Origin: Lachnoclostridium sp. UBA5725
GTDB taxonomy: Bacteria; Bacillota; Clostridia; Lachnospirales; Lachnospiraceae
Assembly: GCA_002419585.1 (NCBI GenBank)
Contig: DIGJ01000026.1
Location: 88,775-152,774 of the forward strand
Direction: 5' to 3'
Length of the DNA: 64,000 nt
The notes below the pieces were generated by a model. The model ran no database searches and was not told the origin of the DNA. It worked only from the letters and a program-made list of their open reading frames with translations. The translations under genes were made by a program, and so were the position numbers. This document shows, in pieces, positions 17,508 to 27,900 of the stretch. Within the stretch, counting starts at the first letter, position 1; each line of letters starts with the position of its first letter.

Positions 17508-18650
17508 ATGGGATTTTTTAAAGAATTAAAGGAAGACTTTTCTCAAGCAATGAATGAGCTAATGCCAGAAGATGATCTTTATAAGGAAGATTTTTTGGAA
17601 GGTACCGAGGATGAGATAGAAGATGACAGCTCAAACGAAAAAGTGGCAGAGGATGGAAAAGATTACACACATGCGAAGTCTACAAATGATAAAAGAGATA
17701 TTAAAGACATTTTAGAAGAAGAAGTTCTTGCTGCAATTGAAGCATTGAATACAAACGAAGAATTACCAGAAGAGTCAAATTTGGTTGAAGTAGTAGAAGG
17801 TGAACCGAATCATGAGGTGGACTTAGAGACTAATAAGGATTTTGGGGAAGAACTTTTGGAAGATGGCCTTACGGAAGAAGAACTGATTCAACGTATGATT
17901 GATGAAGATGAAAGATTGGAAAAGGAACAACAGGCAAAAGAGCAGGAATTAAAGGAACAAGAAAATAAAGAAAACCAAGTAAGAGAAAAAGAATTGGAGG
18001 AACAGAGAATGGCAGAATTTGGTGATAACAAAGAACTTGAGACACAAGAGGATTCTTCAGACATGGAATTAATCGCTCAGCTCTTAGGAGAGGATAACAA
18101 TGAAGATGCAGATGTAGATGAAGAAATTCTTGCAAAGAGCGATGAAGTAGAAGAAATGAAGGAAGATTTTGAAATAAAAGAAGATATGCATGAACTAGGT
18201 AATGATGTTACTGTAATTACAAAAGGAACTAAAATTAATGGTAGTATTTCTTCCGATGGTTCCCTTGAAGTAATGGGTACCATTACTGGAGATATCAATT
18301 GCCTTGGTAAACTTTCTATTGTTGGTAATGTAAGTGGTAATTCACAGGCTTCCGAAATCTATGTAAATACAGCACGTCTTGATGGTGGCTTAGTAAGTAC
18401 AGGCAGTGTTAAAGTTGGAGTTGGTACGATTGTTGTTGGCGACGTTAAAGCAAATAGTGCAGTTATTGCAGGAGCTGTGAAAGGTGAAGTTGATGTAAAC
18501 GGACCAGTTATCATCGATTCTACCGCAATTGTAAAAGGAAATATAAATGCAAAATCCGTACAAATCAATAATGGTGCGGTTATCGACGGTTATTGTTCAT
18601 TAACTTATGCAGCCGTAGATATTGATAATTTCTTTGATGGAGAGAAGTAA
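17508..18650 (+). CDS. Bactofilin (polymer-forming cytoskeletal protein) with long acidic N-terminus
   Basis: 380 residues. Residues about 235-370 are a bactofilin beta-helix with the expected repeats, for example GTKINGSISSDGSLEVMGTI and GSVKVGVGTIVVGDVKANS. The preceding 230 residues are an unusually long, very acidic region (Glu/Asp-rich), partly coiled coil through LEKEQQAKEQELKEQENK. Ordinary bactofilins are only 120-180 residues with short tails. The protein should polymerise at the membrane and scaffold envelope enzymes; the adjacent deacetylase is a natural client. Its stop codon lies one base before the pyrH start. Confidence 0.93.
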   Translation: MGFFKELKEDFSQAMNELMPEDDLYKEDFLEGTEDEIEDDSSNEKVAEDGKDYTHAKSTNDKRDIKDILEEEVLAAIEALNTNEELPEESNLVEVVEGEPNHEVDLETNKDFGEELLEDGLTEEELIQRMIDEDERLEKEQQAKEQELKEQENKENQVREKELEEQRMAEFGDNKELETQEDSSDMELIAQLLGEDNNEDADVDEEILAKSDEVEEMKEDFEIKEDMHELGNDVTVITKGTKINGSISSDGSLEVMGTITGDINCLGKLSIVGNVSGNSQASEIYVNTARLDGGLVSTGSVKVGVGTIVVGDVKANSAVIAGAVKGEVDVNGPVIIDSTAIVKGNINAKSVQINNGAVIDGYCSLTYAAVDIDNFFDGEK

Positions 18651-18651
18651 A

Positions 18652-19356
18652 ATGGCAGATTATAAACGAGTAATGCTTAAACTAAGTGGAGAAGCCCTTG
18701 CAGGAGATAAAAAGCAGGGATTTGATGAAGCCACTTGTATAAAAGTTGCAAAACAGGTAAAACAATTGATAGATGCTGGTGTACAGGTAGGAATTGTAAT
18801 CGGTGGAGGTAACTTTTGGAGAGGCAGAACCAGCGAAACCATCGACCGAACCAAGGCAGATCAAATTGGTATGCTCGCAACGGTTATGAACTGTCTTTAT
18901 GTATCTGAGATTTTTCGCTATGTCGGTATGAAAACACAAATACTAACACCTTTTGAATGTGGAAATATGACAAAATTGTTTTCCAAAGACAGAGCAAATA
19001 AATATTTTGAAAAAGGAATGGTTGTATTTTTTGCAGGTGGTACGGGACATCCTTATTTTTCAACGGATACGGGTATCGTACTTCGTTCCATTGAGATGGA
19101 GGCTGATGTTATTTTATTAGCAAAAGCGATCGATGGAGTATATGATAGTGATCCGAAAACAAATCCAAATGCGAAAAAGTATGATATTATTTCCATACAA
19201 GAAGTGCTTGATAAAAAGCTTAAAGTGATTGATTTGACAGCAACGATTATGTGTTTGGAGAACAAAATGCCAATGCTTGTATTTGCACTTGGTGAGGACA
19301 ACAGTATTGTCAATGCAGTAAATGGAATCAATTATGGAACAAAAATAACGGTGTAA
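18652..19356 (+). CDS. pyrH: UMP kinase
   Basis: 234 residues, the usual length for bacterial hexameric UMP kinase, which makes UDP from UMP and ATP. The start at 18652 gives the family N-terminus MADYKRVMLKLSGEAL; GGAGAG lies upstream at the end of the bactofilin gene. Conserved blocks: VGIVIGGGNFWRGR, FFAGGTGHPYFSTDT and KAIDGVYDSDPKTNPNA. pyrH-frr is one of the most conserved bacterial gene pairs. Confidence 0.98.
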   Translation: MADYKRVMLKLSGEALAGDKKQGFDEATCIKVAKQVKQLIDAGVQVGIVIGGGNFWRGRTSETIDRTKADQIGMLATVMNCLYVSEIFRYVGMKTQILTPFECGNMTKLFSKDRANKYFEKGMVVFFAGGTGHPYFSTDTGIVLRSIEMEADVILLAKAIDGVYDSDPKTNPNAKKYDIISIQEVLDKKLKVIDLTATIMCLENKMPMLVFALGEDNSIVNAVNGINYGTKITV

Positions 19357-19374
19357 AACCAGGAGGATAAGAAG

Positions 19375-19929
19375 ATGGAATTAGAAATGAATAAATATGA
19401 AGACAAAATGAAAAAGACGTTAGCAGCACTCAGCGAAGAATACGTATCCATTCGTGCAGGAAGAGCCAATCCACATTTACTCGATAAATTAAAAGTGAAT
19501 TATTATGGACAGCCATCTCCACTTCAGACAGTAGCGAATGTTTCTGTTCCAGAAGCAAGGGTAATTTTGATTCAACCATGGGAAAGTTCCTTAGTAAAAG
19601 AAATTGAGAAAGCAATTATTGCTTCTGACCTTGGATTAACACCAAATAATGATGGAAAAACCATTCGTTTAGTGTTCCCTGAATTAACCGAAGAAAGAAG
19701 AAAAGATTTAGTAAAGGATGTTAAGAAAAAAGGCGAAAATGCAAAGATTGCAGTTCGAAATATTCGAAGAGATGCGAATGATATTTTCAAAAAACAAAGT
19801 AAGGCAAATGAAATATCAGAAGATGAATTAAAGCAAGCAGAAACAAGAATGCAAAAACTTACAGATAAATACATCGATGAAGTTGATAAATCAATCGAAG
19901 CAAAGACAAAGGAAATACTTACTGTATAA
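19375..19929 (+). CDS. frr: Ribosome recycling factor
   Basis: 184 residues, full length. It splits post-termination ribosomes with EF-G. Family blocks are clear: SIRAGRANPHLLDKLKVNYY, then ARVILIQPWE, SDLGLTPNNDGKTIRL and RNIRRDAND. The ATG follows AGGAGGATAAG, 18 bases after pyrH. A hairpin without a T tract follows before uppS. Confidence 0.98.
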   Translation: MELEMNKYEDKMKKTLAALSEEYVSIRAGRANPHLLDKLKVNYYGQPSPLQTVANVSVPEARVILIQPWESSLVKEIEKAIIASDLGLTPNNDGKTIRLVFPELTEERRKDLVKDVKKKGENAKIAVRNIRRDANDIFKKQSKANEISEDELKQAETRMQKLTDKYIDEVDKSIEAKTKEILTV

Positions 19930-19939
19930 CTGCGTTTTA

Positions 19940-19975
19940 GGGACTGGTGCAAGTACGAAGTTTGGCATCAGTCCC
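19940..19975 (+). other. Intercistronic hairpin between frr and uppS
   Basis: GGGACTGGTGC at 19940-19950 pairs with GCATCAGTCCC at 19965-19975 (11 bp, one G-T wobble). There is no T run after it (ATTCTTATG), so it is more likely an mRNA processing or stabilising hairpin, or a weak attenuator, than a full terminator. Confidence 0.55.
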
Positions 19976-20007
19976 ATTCTTATGAATGGTTAAAATAGGA
20001 GTATCGT

Positions 20008-20718
20008 ATGGAAAACATGAATGTACCAAAACATATTGCGATTATTTTAGATGGTAACGGAAGGTGGGCAAAAAAGCGTGCGATGCCAAGAAATGTTGGT
20101 CATGCCCAAGGAAGTAAAAATGTAGAACGAATCTTAGAAGCAGCGGATAAGTTAGGCGTAGAATATCTAACCGTTTATGCATTTTCAACGGAAAACTGGT
20201 CAAGACCAGAGAGCGAAGTGAATGCACTGATGAAACTTTTAAAAAGTTATTTAAAAGATTGTATTCAGACCTCAAAGAAAAATAATATGCGAGTTCGCGT
20301 AATTGGTGACATCTCCGTTTTGGAAGAAAGCATGCAGAATCAAATTCAAGAATTGGAACAAATTTCAAGCAAGAACACAGGGCTTAATTTCCAGGTGGCC
20401 ATTAATTATGGTGGAAGAGATGAGATTATCCGTGCAGTAAGAAAAGTAGCGAAAGAATGTGTTCAGGGTAAGCTTACGCTTGATGCAATCGATGAAGATA
20501 TGTTTGAAAATTATTTGGATACGAAAAATATACCGGCACCAGAACTTTTAATTCGTACCAGTGGTGAGCAAAGATTATCAAACTACCTGTTATGGCAGTT
20601 GGCTTACACTGAATTTTATTTTACGGATGTATTATGGCCGGATTTCAATAAAGAAGAATTAATCAAAGCAATTGAATTCTATAATCGAATAGATCGCAGA
20701 TTTGGTGGTATAAAATAG
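20008..20718 (+). CDS. uppS: Isoprenyl transferase (undecaprenyl diphosphate synthase)
   Basis: 236 residues. It condenses isopentenyl diphosphate onto farnesyl diphosphate to make the C55 carrier lipid for wall synthesis. Signature: HIAIILDGNGRWAKKR near 10-25 (catalytic Asp), TVYAFSTENWSRP, NYGGRDEI, and the C-terminal RTSGEQRLSNYLLWQ and YTEFYFTDVLWPDF. It begins behind ATAGGAG and precedes cdsA by 10 bases. Confidence 0.97.
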   Translation: MENMNVPKHIAIILDGNGRWAKKRAMPRNVGHAQGSKNVERILEAADKLGVEYLTVYAFSTENWSRPESEVNALMKLLKSYLKDCIQTSKKNNMRVRVIGDISVLEESMQNQIQELEQISSKNTGLNFQVAINYGGRDEIIRAVRKVAKECVQGKLTLDAIDEDMFENYLDTKNIPAPELLIRTSGEQRLSNYLLWQLAYTEFYFTDVLWPDFNKEELIKAIEFYNRIDRRFGGIK

Positions 20719-20728
20719 GAGGTAACTT

Positions 20729-21553
20729 ATGTTTGGCGAACGGCTTATTAGCGGGATCGTATTATTAGCGATTACTATTTTTGTGGTTATTGGGGGCGGT
20801 AATATATTATTTGCAACGGTAACCATAATATCAATGATTGGGCTATTTGAATTATATCGTGCAATCGGAATTGAAAAAACATCATTAGCAAAGGCGGGAT
20901 ATGTTGGCGGCTTTTGTTTGGATTTGCTCATGTTATTTCGTAAAGAAGAAGACGCAATGCTTCTTATGATTGGATTTTTATTTATTATATTAGTTCTTTA
21001 TGTGATTACTTTCCCAGAATATAAGATTGAGAAAGTAGCAATGGTCTTTTTTGGATTATTCTATGTAACAGCAATGCTTGGATATATATATCGCCTTCGC
21101 GTGTTGCCAGATGGTAAGTGGTTGATATGGCTTGCTTTTATTGGTGCGTGGGGATCGGATACCTGTGCTTATTGTGTTGGGAAATTGATCGGAAAACACA
21201 AACTTCCTTCTCACTTAGCTGAACTCAGCCCCAAAAAGAGTTTAGAAGGATGTATTGGTGGCGTAGTAGGTGCTGCGCTGATTGGATTTATATATGCACT
21301 ATTTGTAAAAGGACGTATTACATGGGTGTCCAATCCGTTGCTTACGTTTGCTATTATGGGTGGTGCAAGTTCTATTATTTCTCAATTGGGAGACTTGGTC
21401 GCATCCGCCATTAAACGAAATCATGGAATCAAAGATTATGGAAAACTAATTCCGGGTCATGGTGGAATTTTAGATCGATTTGATAGTGTTATTTTTACAG
21501 CCCCTATTGTATTTTTCTTAGCAATATTGTTTAAAAATGGAATAGGTATGTGA
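20729..21553 (+). CDS. cdsA: Phosphatidate cytidylyltransferase
   Basis: 274 residues, an integral membrane enzyme with about eight hydrophobic segments that makes CDP-diacylglycerol. The C-terminal signature is present: SQLGDLVASAIKRNHGIKDY followed by LIPGHGGILDRFDS near 243-253, with the metal-binding aspartates. The stop codon overlaps the upstream part of dxr. Confidence 0.96.
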   Translation: MFGERLISGIVLLAITIFVVIGGGNILFATVTIISMIGLFELYRAIGIEKTSLAKAGYVGGFCLDLLMLFRKEEDAMLLMIGFLFIILVLYVITFPEYKIEKVAMVFFGLFYVTAMLGYIYRLRVLPDGKWLIWLAFIGAWGSDTCAYCVGKLIGKHKLPSHLAELSPKKSLEGCIGGVVGAALIGFIYALFVKGRITWVSNPLLTFAIMGGASSIISQLGDLVASAIKRNHGIKDYGKLIPGHGGILDRFDSVIFTAPIVFFLAILFKNGIGM

Positions 21554-21567
21554 AAGGAGTGAATATA

Positions 21568-22716
21568 TTGAAGAAAATTGCAATACTAGGATCGACTGGC
21601 TCCATCGGAACACAAACCCTAGATGTAGTTCGTGCTTACCAAGAAGAACTAGAAGTAGTTTCTCTCGCAGCCCATAGCAATATCGATTTATTAGAAAAAC
21701 AAATTTTGGAATTTTCCCCAAAGGTAGTATCCGTTTGGGATGAAAAGAAAGCAATGGAATTAAAGCATAGAGTGCAACATCTTCCAGTGAAAGTATGTGC
21801 TGGAATGGATGGATTAATTGCATGTAGTACGGAGTCTTCAGTCGACATCGTTGTGGGTGCGGTGGTTGGAATGATAGGAATCATACCTACAATTGAAGCA
21901 ATCAAAGCCGGCAAAGACATAGCGCTTGCCAATAAAGAAACATTAGTATGTGCTGGTCATATCATTATGCCACTCGCTGCAAAGAAGAACGTTGCATTAC
22001 TTCCAGTAGATAGTGAACATTCTGCAATATTTCAGTCTATGAATGGAGAAAATAAAAAAGAAATTCATAAAATAATCTTAACAGCATCTGGTGGACCATT
22101 CCGTGGGAAAACAGTAGAGGAACTAAAGCAGATAAAAGTAGAAGATGCATTAAAACATCCAAACTGGTCAATGGGAAGAAAAATCACCATAGATTCATCT
22201 ACCATGGTAAACAAAGGGCTCGAAGTAATCGAAGCAAAATGGCTGTTCGATGTTTCTTTTGATCAGATTGAAGTTGTCATTCAGCCGCAAAGTGTGATTC
22301 ATTCCATGGTTGAATATGAGGATGGAGCGGTGATGGCGCAGCTTGGCACTCCAGATATGAAACTCCCAATTCAATACGCCTTGTTCTACCCAAACAGAAA
22401 GTTTCTAAAAGGGGATCGATTGGACTTTGCAAAACTACAGCAGATTACCTTTGAAAAGCCAAATTTTGAAACCTTCCGTGGCCTCAAGCTAGCGTATGAA
22501 GTAGGAAGAACAGGTGGAAGCTTGCCAACTGTATTTAATGCTGCAAATGAATTGGCAGTTGATATGTTCTTAAATCGAACCATATCATATCTGGAGATAC
22601 CAGAAATGATTGAATACGCAATCAATCAACATTCTTTGCGTAAAAACCCTACGATTGAGGAAATATTAGAAGTAGAGAAAGAAACCTATGAAGCAATCAA
22701 TCATAAATGGAGATAG
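21568..22716 (+). CDS. dxr: 1-deoxy-D-xylulose 5-phosphate reductoisomerase (TTG start)
   Basis: 382 residues, second step of the MEP isoprenoid pathway. The likely start is TTG at 21568, because GAAAGGAG at 21552-21559 is 8 bases upstream and translation then opens with the canonical MKKIAILGSTGSIGTQTL NADPH-binding motif. Other blocks: ALANKETLVCAGHI, PVDSEHSAIFQS, TASGGPFR, HPNWSMGRKITIDSSTMVNK and EVIEAKWLF. GTG codons at 21550 and 21559 are alternatives. Confidence 0.96.
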   Translation: MKKIAILGSTGSIGTQTLDVVRAYQEELEVVSLAAHSNIDLLEKQILEFSPKVVSVWDEKKAMELKHRVQHLPVKVCAGMDGLIACSTESSVDIVVGAVVGMIGIIPTIEAIKAGKDIALANKETLVCAGHIIMPLAAKKNVALLPVDSEHSAIFQSMNGENKKEIHKIILTASGGPFRGKTVEELKQIKVEDALKHPNWSMGRKITIDSSTMVNKGLEVIEAKWLFDVSFDQIEVVIQPQSVIHSMVEYEDGAVMAQLGTPDMKLPIQYALFYPNRKFLKGDRLDFAKLQQITFEKPNFETFRGLKLAYEVGRTGGSLPTVFNAANELAVDMFLNRTISYLEIPEMIEYAINQHSLRKNPTIEEILEVEKETYEAINHKWR

Positions 22717-22727
22717 GAAGTATAAGG

Positions 22728-23831
22728 ATGAATATATTAGTAGCAATTTTAATTTTTACCGTTATCATAGTAATTCATGAACTCGGGCATTTTCTTTTGG
22801 CAAAGAAAAATGGTGTTACAGTAACGGAATTTTCAGTCGGAATGGGTCCAAGACTTATTACGTTTGTAAAAGGGAATAAAGGTATAGTTTGCAAAGCATT
22901 TCTGACGCAAAATAATTTTGATGCCTTGGAAGGATGCGAAAATCATACCAAATATTCATGGAAGCTCCTCCCAATCGGCGGTTCTTGTATGATGTTAGGA
23001 GAAGATGAAGTAATCGAGGATGAAAATGCATTTAACAAAAAAGGTGTCTGGGCTCGAATCTCTGTCATTTTTGCAGGGCCCTTCTTTAATTTTTTGCTTG
23101 CTTTTGCGTTGTCAATTATTATTGTCAGTATAGCTGGACATGATGCACCTACGATCATGAGCATAGAGGCAGGATCTCCAATGGAACAGGCAGGATTAAT
23201 AGTTGGAGACGAGATTACGAAGATTAATGATTCCAATATTAGCATTGCAAGAGAGATCGGGGTATATTTTCAGTTCCATCCACTTACAAAAGAAACCGTA
23301 GAAATTGAATATGCACGGGATGGAGAAAAGCAGACTGTGGTATTGACCCCAGTAAAAAATGAAGAGGGTGCATACCGCCTTGGTTTTTCTTTTAATGGGC
23401 CAAGAGAAAAAGTGGGACCACTCGGTGTATTGAAATACAGTTTTGTGGAAGTGAAATACTGGATCAAACTAACGGTGGAAAGTTTAGGACAGTTAGTTGC
23501 AGGTAAGGTTAGTAAAGATGAAATCGCGGGACCAGTTGGAATTGTAGATATGGTTGGTGGTGCAATCAAAGAAAGCAAAAGTTATGGTGTTACAGCGATT
23601 ATATTAACGATAATCAATACATGTATCTTACTCAGTGCGAACTTAGGAGTCATGAATCTTTTACCGCTTCCAGCACTGGACGGAGGACGTTTGGTATTTT
23701 TATTCATTGAAGTTGTTCGCGGAAAACCAGTGAATCAGGAAAAAGAAGGCATGGTGCACTTGATTGGATTGGTTGCTTTGATGGTATTAATGGCATTTGT
23801 TATGTATAACGACATTTCACGATTGTTTTAA
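22728..23831 (+). CDS. rseP: Site-2 intramembrane metalloprotease RseP/RasP
   Basis: 367 residues. ATG 22728 follows AGGAAG and gives MNILVAILIFTVIIVIHELG, with the HExxH zinc motif in the first helix (HELGH near 18-22). A PDZ domain spans about 130-215 (SPMEQAGLIVGDEITKIN). The second active-site motif, NLLPLPALDGGRL, lies near 310-322 in a later helix. It cleaves membrane-embedded substrates such as anti-sigma factors and leftover signal peptides. There is a long insertion around the segment NFDALEGCENHTKYSWKLLP, which resembles the Clostridial form. Confidence 0.95.
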   Translation: MNILVAILIFTVIIVIHELGHFLLAKKNGVTVTEFSVGMGPRLITFVKGNKGIVCKAFLTQNNFDALEGCENHTKYSWKLLPIGGSCMMLGEDEVIEDENAFNKKGVWARISVIFAGPFFNFLLAFALSIIIVSIAGHDAPTIMSIEAGSPMEQAGLIVGDEITKINDSNISIAREIGVYFQFHPLTKETVEIEYARDGEKQTVVLTPVKNEEGAYRLGFSFNGPREKVGPLGVLKYSFVEVKYWIKLTVESLGQLVAGKVSKDEIAGPVGIVDMVGGAIKESKSYGVTAIILTIINTCILLSANLGVMNLLPLPALDGGRLVFLFIEVVRGKPVNQEKEGMVHLIGLVALMVLMAFVMYNDISRLF

Positions 23832-23846
23832 TAGGAAGGTGATAAC

Positions 23847-24899
23847 ATGTACCGAGACAATACGAAGGTAATTCAGATTGGAAATCGTAAAATAGGTGGA
23901 GGAAATCCAGTTCTAATCCAGTCTATGACAAATACAAGAACCGAAGATGTAGAAAGTACCGTTGCACAGATTCTCCAGCTTGAAAGGGTTGGCTGCGATA
24001 TTATTCGTTGTGCAGTACCTACCATGGAGGCGGCTAAGGCATTTTCTGAGATTAAAAAACAAATTCATATTCCGCTGGTAGCAGACATTCATTTTGATTA
24101 TAAATTAGCGATTGCAGCCATGGAACATGGTGCTGACAAGATTCGAATCAATCCAGGCAATATTGGAGATAAAGACCGGGTTAAATCAGTCATTGATGTG
24201 GCAAAAAGTCGTATCATACCAATTCGAGTTGGTGTAAATAGTGGTTCCCTTGAAAAATATCTCGTAGAGAAATATCATGGGGTTACGGCGGAAGGTATCG
24301 TTGAAAGTGCCCTTGATAAAGTAAAGCTGATTGAGGATATGGGATATGACAATTTAGTTATTAGTATTAAGTCATCCGACGTCCTTATGTGTATCAAAGC
24401 ACATGAGCTGATTGCAAAGCAAAGTAATTACCCATTACATGTTGGAATCACAGAATCTGGTACGATATATTCTGGCAATATTAAATCGAGCGTTGGACTT
24501 GGAGCAATCCTTTCTCAGGGAATTGGTGACACAATACGAGTATCGTTAACTGGTGATCCAGCCGAAGAAATTAAGACGGCAAAATTAGTTTTAAAAACAC
24601 TCGGACTTAGAAAGGGTGGAATCGAAGTAGTTTCGTGCCCTACCTGCGGAAGAACAAGAATCGATCTTATAACGCTTGCAAATCAAGTAGAAGCGATGGT
24701 GCAAGATTTTGATTTGGACATTAAAGTTGCTGTCATGGGCTGTGTTGTAAACGGTCCAGGAGAAGCAAAAGAAGCCGATATTGGAATTGCTGGTGGTGTA
24801 TCCGAAGGACTTTTGATAAAAAATGGAGAAATCATCAAAAAGATTCCAGAAGATCAGTTACTAAATACGTTGCGCGAAGAGCTGTCTAACTGGAAATAG
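23847..24899 (+). CDS. ispG: 4-hydroxy-3-methylbut-2-enyl diphosphate synthase
   Basis: 350 residues, the usual short bacterial IspG form. It converts MEcPP to HMBPP in the MEP pathway with a [4Fe-4S] cluster. TIM-barrel motifs include PVLIQSMTNTRTEDV and VADIHFDYKLAI. Cluster cysteines are seen in VVSCPTCGRTRIDL (near 264-267) and AVMGCVVNGPGEA (near 299). dxr and ispG flank rseP, so two MEP-pathway genes share this operon. Confidence 0.98.
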   Translation: MYRDNTKVIQIGNRKIGGGNPVLIQSMTNTRTEDVESTVAQILQLERVGCDIIRCAVPTMEAAKAFSEIKKQIHIPLVADIHFDYKLAIAAMEHGADKIRINPGNIGDKDRVKSVIDVAKSRIIPIRVGVNSGSLEKYLVEKYHGVTAEGIVESALDKVKLIEDMGYDNLVISIKSSDVLMCIKAHELIAKQSNYPLHVGITESGTIYSGNIKSSVGLGAILSQGIGDTIRVSLTGDPAEEIKTAKLVLKTLGLRKGGIEVVSCPTCGRTRIDLITLANQVEAMVQDFDLDIKVAVMGCVVNGPGEAKEADIGIAGGVSEGLLIKNGEIIKKIPEDQLLNTLREELSNWK

Positions 24900-24923
24900 A
24901 CAGAATAAAAGGGAAGGATATCT

Positions 24924-27900
24924 ATGTATTTTTTTGAAGTATTTGATAACCTTAACACAAGTGGTGAGTTAAGTCAGTTATTTCGGGAAGTGGAAGTTGA
25001 AAAGGTGGTGGCTTCCAAAAGCCGCCGCCAGATAAAAGTACATATAAAAGGGAAGCGTTTGCTTACGTTCAAAGAAATAAAAAAGATGGAATATCAACTT
25101 TGGAAACAGTTATTTCAATCAACCAATAACAGCGTAACCCTAATACCTAGGTATGAGTTGCCGGAAAGCTATACACCGGAGAAACTGATGCCTATTTATT
25201 TTGACAGTATTTTAGACGAGCTCCGGGAAAATAGTGTCATTGATGCAGGTATTTTCAAAAATGCCAAAATTTCAATGACAGAGACGGAAATAAAATTAAC
25301 CTTAGAAGATAACTTTGTAATCAAGCGTCGTGTCGAAGAGATTAAGTCAAAGCTAGAAGAAATATTTATAGAACGATGTGGTTTTCCAGTAACCATTCGT
25401 TTTGAGTATACAAAGGAGATAAAGGTAGCCTTCGAAGAAGAAAAGCCGCTCCTGTATTCGCTGGATAATATTAATTCGGTTGCAAGAGAAAGTGCGCAGT
25501 TAAATAGTACGAAGACAGTCCAGCAAAAGCCGGTCGAGAAAAAAGAGGATAAGCCAGCCGTTAAAAAAGAAGAATATAAGCGCTCTGACTGGAAGAGGAA
25601 AAAGCTGGCGGACGATCCAGATATCTTCTTTGGTCGTTCTTTTGATGGTGAACTGACACCAATTAGTGACATTATCGATGAAATTGGAGAAGTTGTGATC
25701 CAAGGGAAAATTCTGACGGTGGAAGATCGGGAACTTAGAAATGAAAAGGTTTTGGTTATTTTTAATATTACAGACTTTACCGATACGATTTCAGGAAAAC
25801 TTTTCTTAAAGGCAGAACAGGCTCCCGAAGTGCTATCCGAACTAAAAAAAGGCGCCTTTGTAAAAATGAAGGGTATGGCATTGATGGACCGGTATGACCG
25901 CGATATTAGCATCAGTTCCATTGTGGGAATCAAGAAAATCTCAGATTTTACGGTGAAGAGAAAAGATAACAGTGAAAAGAAACGTGTTGAGTTACATGCT
26001 CATACACTGATGAGTGATATGGATGCCGTTGTGGATGTTAAGACGATGATTAAGCGCGCAATGTCGTGGGGGCATAAATCCATTGCTATTACGGACCATG
26101 GAGTTGTGCAAGCATTTACCGATGCAGCGCATACGATTTCAAAAGGCGATGATTTTAAGGTAATCTACGGTTGCGAAGCCTATCTGGTGGATGATCTCAA
26201 ACGAATCGTAGAAAATGACAAGGGACAAACTCTAGCGGACAACTTTGTTGTATTTGATATCGAAACAACAGGTTTTGGGCCTGCAAATGATAAAATCATT
26301 GAGATTGGAGCCATAAAAGTTGCAAACGGAGTGTTAACAGAAGAGAAGTTTAGTACCTTTATTAATCCGGATATTCCGATACCGTTTAAAATTGAACAGT
26401 TAACGGGCATTACAGATGAAATGGTACTGGAGTATCCTTTGATTGATGTGATATTACCACAGTTTCTAGAATATTGTAAGGGTAGCGTTCTCGTGGCACA
26501 CAATGCCTCCTTTGATGTTGGATTTATTACTAAAAAAGCAGAACAACTGGGCATTCAAACAGATTTTACGGTCGTTGACACGGTAGGAATGGCACGAAGT
26601 CTGCTTCCAAATCTGAGCAAATTCAAATTAAATATTGTAGCAAAAGAACTGGGAATCTCATTGGAAAATCATCATCGTGCAGTTGATGATGCACAGGCTA
26701 CCGCAGAGATTTTTGTAAAATTCATTGCGATGCTACAAGAAAAAGAGATAAAGACACTAATGGAACTATCCGATTTTGGACAAATCAGTAAGGAAACCAT
26801 TAAAAAGTTGCCATCACACCATGCGGTTATTTTGGCAAAAAATGATGTGGGACGTGTTAACTTATATAAATTGATCTCCTTGTCACACATTGATTATTAT
26901 CAGAGAAGACCAAAGATTCCAAAGAGCTTATTTGAAGAAAATCGGGAAGGTCTCATCATTGGTTCTGCCTGTGAAGCGGGAGAACTCTATCAGGCAATTC
27001 TTCGAAATGAATCGCAGGAAGAAATCACACGACTGGCTAAATTCTATGATTATCTAGAAATTCAGCCGCTTGGAAACAATGCCTTTATGATAAGAGATGA
27101 CAAATACGATATTGAAAATAATGAGGACCTGATCGCGATTAATAAAAAGATTGTTGCACTAGGTGAAGAATTTAATAAACCAGTGGTCGCAACCTGTGAC
27201 GTACATTTTCTTGATCCAGAAGATGAAGTGTACCGCCGCATCATTATGGCGGGAAAAGGATTTAAGGATGCGGATGATCAGGCACCACTTTATTTACGTA
27301 CGACCGAAGAGATGTTAAATGAATTTAGCTATCTTGGAGCGCAGAAGGCAGAAGAGGTCGTTATAACGAATACCAATCTCATCGCAGATATGTGTGAAAA
27401 GATTTCTCCAGTACGTCCGGATAAGTGTGCTCCGGTTATTGAAGATTCGGATAAAACATTGACGGATATTTGCTATAATAAAGCACATTCTATGTATGGT
27501 CCAAATCTTCCAAAGATTGTAGAAGATCGACTGAAAAAAGAATTAAACTCTATTATCACAAATGGATTCGCTGTAATGTATATCATAGCGCAGAAACTGG
27601 TATGGAAATCAAACGAAGATGGCTATCTGGTAGGTTCCCGTGGTTCCGTAGGTTCGTCTTTTGTTGCGACGATGTCAGGTATTACAGAGGTGAATCCTCT
27701 ACCAGCACATTATTACTGTACTCACTGCTTTTATTCCGATTTTGATTCGGAGGAGGTAAAAGAATATGCTGGACGCTCTGGTTGTGATATGCCTGATAAG
27801 AACTGTCCAGTCTGTGGAGAACCACTAAGTAAAGATGGACATGAAATTCCGTTTGAAACCTTTCTTGGATTTTATGGCGATAAAGAACCAGATATCGACC

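Noticed and set aside
19940..19975. Terminator between frr and uppS
   Set aside because: The stem is good but there is no T tract, and uppS belongs to the same conserved operon; listed as an intercistronic hairpin instead.
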